Of a DNA stretch of 17,377 bases, positions 14,431 to 17,377 are shown piece by piece. Origin of the DNA: an uncultured Erysipelotrichales bacterium. GTDB lineage: Bacteria; Bacillota_I; Bacilli_A; Erysipelotrichales; Coprobacillaceae. The position numbers and the translations under genes were made by a program. Where the stretch lies: contig CAJUJC010000007.1 in the NCBI GenBank assembly GCA_910586805.1, positions 1 through 17,377 of the forward strand. Direction: 5' to 3'. How positions within the stretch are numbered: the stretch's first letter is position 1; every line of letters starts with the position of its first letter. The notes under the pieces were generated by a model. That model worked only from the letters and a program-made list of their open reading frames with translations, had not been told where the DNA came from and ran no database searches.

Positions 14431-16245
14431 TTAGTTCTTTTCTGTAAAGTCTGCATCTACAACATCATCATTAGCATTTGAGCTATCAGCATTTGGATTA
14501 GCTCCTTGTGCTTGTTGTTGTTGATATTGATATGCTGCCATTTGTTGTGCAACTTGTTCTAATTCATTCATTTTAGCTTCTAATGTTGCCATATCATTGT
14601 TATCTAAAGCTGTTTTTAATTCATCTCTTAAAGCAGTTGCTTGTGATTTTTGATTTTCATCAATCTTATCACCTTGTTCAGCTAATGCCTTATCAATTTC
14701 ATTAATCATTTGTTCTGCTTTATTTTTTGTTTCAATATCTTTACGTTTCTTTTCATCATCAGCTTTATTAGCTTCTGCTTCTTTAACCATTCTATCAATT
14801 TCTTCATCACTTAATCCAGTTGAATTTTGAATTGTAATAGATTGTTCTTTTTGAGTTTTCATATCTTTTGCTTTAACATTTACAATACCATTAACATCAA
14901 TACTGAATGTTACTTCAATTTGAGGTACTCCTCTAGGTGCAGGTTCAATTCCATCTAATTTAAATAAACCTAATTGTTTATTATCTTTAGCCATTGATCT
15001 TTCACCTTGTAATACATTAATATCAACTGCAGGTTGATTATCAGCAGCAGTAGAGAAAATTTGTGACTTAGTTGTTGGAATTGTAGTATTTCTTTCGATT
15101 AATACTGTCATAACACCACCCATTGTTTCAATACCCAATGATAAAGGTGTAACATCTAATAATACAATGTCCTTAACATCTCCAGCAATAACTCCACCTT
15201 GAATTGCAGCACCCATAGAAACAACTTCATCAGGATTTACTGATTTATTAGGTTCTTTTCCTAATAATCTTTTTACTGATTCTTGAACTGCAATAATACG
15301 AGTAGAACCACCAACTAATAATACTTGATCAATTTCACTTGGTGATACACCAGCATCACTTAAAGCTTGTCTTACTGGACCTTCAGTACGAGCAACTAAA
15401 TCTTTTGTTAATTCATCAAATTTAGCTCTTGTTAAAGTTAATTCTAAGTGAACTGGTCCAGCTGGTCCAGCTGAGATAAATGGTAATGAAATTTGAGATT
15501 GCATCATACCACTTACATCTTTTTTAGCTTTTTCAGCAGCTTCTTTCACACGTTGCATAGCCATTTTATCAGCACTCAAATCGATACCTTGTTCTTTTTT
15601 GAACTCAGCAACAATCCAATCCATAACTTTTTGATCAAAGTCATCTCCACCTAATTGATTATCACCAGCAGTAGATAAAACTTCAAACATACCATCAGCT
15701 AAATCTAAGATAGAAACATCAAATGTTCCCCCACCTAAATCATAAACCAATACTTTTTGTTCAGTATCTAACTTATCAACACCAAATGCCAATGCAGCAG
15801 CAGTTGGTTCATTAATAATACGTTCAACTTCTAAACCAGCAATTTTCCCAGCATCTTTTGTTGCTTGTCTTTGTGCATCATTAAAATATGCAGGAACTGT
15901 AATAACAGCTTTATTCACTGATTCACCTAAATAAGCTTCAGCAGTTGCTTTTAAATTTTGTAAAATCATAGCCGATAATTCTTGAGGTGTATAATCTTTG
16001 TCATTAACATGTTCTTTATGACCAGTACCCATATGTCTTTTAATTGACATAACTGTATCTTTGTTAGTAACTGCTTGACGTTTTGCAGCCTCACCAACAA
16101 CAATTTCACCATTTTTAAATGCGATAACTGAAGGTGTTGTTCTTGAACCTTCAGGATTAGCAATAACTTTTGCTTCTCCATTTTCCATAACACTCACACA
16201 TGAGTTTGTTGTACCTAAGTCGATACCAATAATTTTATTACCCAT
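14431..16245 (-). CDS. dnaK: Chaperone DnaK (Hsp70)
   Basis: A 604-residue Hsp70. The ATPase domain has IGIDLGTTNSCVSVMENG at the N-terminus, VYDLGGGTFDVSILDLADG in the second phosphate loop, and LLVGGSTRI. The substrate-binding domain follows, with the LLDVTPLSLGIET linker region. The C-terminal tail is Gln/Asn-rich and ends in DDVVDADFTEKN, close to the usual DnaK tail. ATG at 16245 has GGAGG 9 nt upstream and gives MGNKIIGIDLG; an ATG three codons earlier (16254) touches GGAGG and is rejected. It folds and refolds proteins with GrpE and DnaJ. No CIRCE element is visible within the window, so HrcA control must act upstream of hrcA. Confidence 0.98.
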   Translation of the reverse strand: MGNKIIGIDLGTTNSCVSVMENGEAKVIANPEGSRTTPSVIAFKNGEIVVGEAAKRQAVTNKDTVMSIKRHMGTGHKEHVNDKDYTPQELSAMILQNLKATAEAYLGESVNKAVITVPAYFNDAQRQATKDAGKIAGLEVERIINEPTAAALAFGVDKLDTEQKVLVYDLGGGTFDVSILDLADGMFEVLSTAGDNQLGGDDFDQKVMDWIVAEFKKEQGIDLSADKMAMQRVKEAAEKAKKDVSGMMQSQISLPFISAGPAGPVHLELTLTRAKFDELTKDLVARTEGPVRQALSDAGVSPSEIDQVLLVGGSTRIIAVQESVKRLLGKEPNKSVNPDEVVSMGAAIQGGVIAGDVKDIVLLDVTPLSLGIETMGGVMTVLIERNTTIPTTKSQIFSTAADNQPAVDINVLQGERSMAKDNKQLGLFKLDGIEPAPRGVPQIEVTFSIDVNGIVNVKAKDMKTQKEQSITIQNSTGLSDEEIDRMVKEAEANKADDEKKRKDIETKNKAEQMINEIDKALAEQGDKIDENQKSQATALRDELKTALDNNDMATLEAKMNELEQVAQQMAAYQYQQQQAQGANPNADSSNANDDVVDADFTEKN

Positions 16246-16265
16246 AATATTCATCCTCCTATAAT

Positions 16266-16796
16266 TTATTCATTAACTTTAACTAAAGATGCACGAACAA
16301 CGCGATCTTTCAACATATAACCTTTTTGCAATTCTTCAACGATAATGTTTGAACCATAGTTTTCATCTTGTGCAGTCATAACTGCCTGATGGAAGTTTGG
16401 ATCAAATTCTTTACCCTGAGCTTCAATAACTTCCACACCGTTCTTTTGTAAAATAGCCATCATTTGATCAAATATCATTTGATACCCTTTTAAGAACGTT
16501 TGAACTTCTTCACTAGCCTCTTGAACATTTAAAGAACGTTCAAAGTTATCAATCACTGGAAGTAATTCTTCTATAAAAGATTGCATCATAAACTTCATTG
16601 TATTTTGATGTTCTTTTTCCAATCTTCTTTTTAAATTTTCCATATCTGCAAATACCTTATAATAATCAGTTTTCCATGTATTTACATCTTCTTCTAACTT
16701 TTTCACTTTTTCTTCTAGTTCTTGAGTTTCATCAACCATTTCTTCAGTTGCTTCTACTTCTTCCACAACTTCTTCATTTTTCTTTTCCTTTGTCAT
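16266..16796 (-). CDS. grpE: Nucleotide exchange factor GrpE
   Basis: A 176-residue GrpE, releasing ADP from DnaK. The N-terminal 40 residues are acidic (VVEEVEATEEMVDETQELE). Next is a long coiled-coil helix (about 35-90) with YYKVFADMENLKRRLEKE, then a C-terminal beta domain ending VRASLVKV. The chosen ATG (16796) has AGAGG 7 nt upstream, and the HrcA stop overlaps that site. An in-frame ATG eight codons earlier (16820) lies inside hrcA, before the ribosome binding site, and is rejected. It sits 20 nt before dnaK. Confidence 0.96.
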   Translation of the reverse strand: MTKEKKNEEVVEEVEATEEMVDETQELEEKVKKLEEDVNTWKTDYYKVFADMENLKRRLEKEHQNTMKFMMQSFIEELLPVIDNFERSLNVQEASEEVQTFLKGYQMIFDQMMAILQKNGVEVIEAQGKEFDPNFHQAVMTAQDENYGSNIIVEELQKGYMLKDRVVRASLVKVNE

Positions 16797-16806
16797 TCTT
16801 TCACCT

Positions 16807-17377
16807 CTATTCATCATCACTCAAAAGTACATTTTCTATACTCTGAGATATATATTCGACTAAAGATACAACTTTTTCATAAGGCATACGTGTAGGACCT
16901 ATAACTGAAATTGAACCTTTAGAACTCTCACCTGTTTTAAATGAAGCTGATATAACTGATACATCTTTTAAATCTTCAATTGGAGAATCACTTCCAATAC
17001 GAACACTCACTCCTTCTTCTAAAGCGATGGGTTCTAAACTTCTCCATGATTGAGAATTCTCAAACGCAGTTACTAATCTTCTCAATTTATTAACATCATT
17101 ATATTCAGGTTGATAAAGCATATTTTCTTTACCCGAAAAATATACATTACTATTTGCAAATTTCATAAATGCCTCTAAAAATGCATTAAACAAAACCTCA
17201 TGTTCCTTGATTCTTGCACTTAATATAGGTCTTATATCTCTTTCTAAACGAAAAGCAACCTGATTAATTGGTGTTCCATTTAATAATTCATTCATTACAT
17301 TTACACAGTTTATTAAATCTTCCAAATAATCATTATTCTTTACTGAAAACATTCTATTTTCTACATGACCTTTATCT
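16807..17377 (-). CDS. hrcA: Heat-inducible transcription repressor HrcA, C-terminal part
   Basis: The gene runs off the right edge; about 190 C-terminal residues are present, out of about 340 in the family. The frame stays open from the edge: it enters as DKGHVENR and continues MFSVKNN. The C-terminal GAF-like domain carries ISVIGPTRMPYEKVVSLVEY, a strong HrcA signature. The DNA-binding N-terminus is outside the window. HrcA represses class I heat-shock genes by binding CIRCE (TTAGCACTC-N9-GAGTGCTAA), which would be upstream of this gene. It is the first visible gene of hrcA-grpE-dnaK-dnaJ, 10 nt before grpE. Confidence 0.95.
   Translation of the reverse strand, partial: DKGHVENRMFSVKNNDYLEDLINCVNVMNELLNGTPINQVAFRLERDIRPILSARIKEHEVLFNAFLEAFMKFANSNVYFSGKENMLYQPEYNDVNKLRRLVTAFENSQSWRSLEPIALEEGVSVRIGSDSPIEDLKDVSVISASFKTGESSKGSISVIGPTRMPYEKVVSLVEYISQSIENVLLSDDE

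Noticed and set aside
1..17377. CRISPR arrays, tRNA or rRNA genes, complete insertion sequences, CIRCE elements
   Set aside because: None was seen: no spaced identical repeats beyond the 40-bp operator-like array, no cloverleaf-like gene, no intact transposase, and no TTAGCACTC half-sites.

Overview
The window looks like chromosomal DNA of a low-GC, anaerobic gut Firmicute, most likely from the Erysipelotrichia / Coprobacillaceae group. The reasons are very AT-rich codon use, strong AAAGGAGG-type ribosome binding sites, short U-tailed hairpin terminators, oxygen-sensitive glycyl-radical and ferredoxin-type enzymes, and the hrcA-grpE-dnaK-dnaJ order. The genus-level guess is inference; no rRNA or other decisive marker is present. 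Nearly all genes are on the minus strand; rpmB and a dead integrase are on the plus strand.

Positions 1-4400 (read right to left) hold a sugar-phosphate catabolic locus. A DeoR-type regulator with its own terminator is followed by a promoter carrying four 10-bp repeats in exact helical phase, then a PflD-type glycyl radical enzyme, its radical-SAM activase (14-nt overlap) and the first 17 codons of a fructose-6-phosphate aldolase (FSA/TalC) cut by the window edge. This set matches the anhydro-sugar pathway reported for E. coli PflD/YbiW plus FsaA/FsaB. There, the ring of a 1,5-anhydrohexitol-6-phosphate is opened to 1-deoxy-fructose-6-phosphate, which the aldolase splits to glyceraldehyde-3-phosphate and hydroxyacetone. 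The function assigned here rests on similarity and neighbourhood.

Positions 4370-8900 hold an RpiR-like regulator coupled to a DUF362 protein, an aldo/keto reductase with a C-terminal 2[4Fe-4S] domain, and a MATE efflux protein that probably starts at TTG.

Positions 8900-10541 are a very AT-rich, gene-poor scar. It contains one small membrane-anchored protein of unknown function, a short ORF with an in-frame stop, and, on the plus strand, a clearly recognisable but badly broken tyrosine recombinase (integrase) pseudogene. The integrase relic points to decay of a former mobile element inserted beside fakA.

Positions 10500-17377 are conserved housekeeping DNA. fakA (yloV) and an Asp23-family gene (yloU) diverge from rpmB, as in many Firmicutes. 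The heat-shock operon hrcA (partial) - grpE - dnaK - dnaJ follows, with a hairpin between dnaK and dnaJ and a terminator built over the dnaJ stop codon.

Several genes have an in-frame ATG, GTG or TTG in or next to the Shine-Dalgarno sequence, which makes the longest reading frame begin too early. The starts given here were chosen by ribosome-binding-site spacing and family N-termini.
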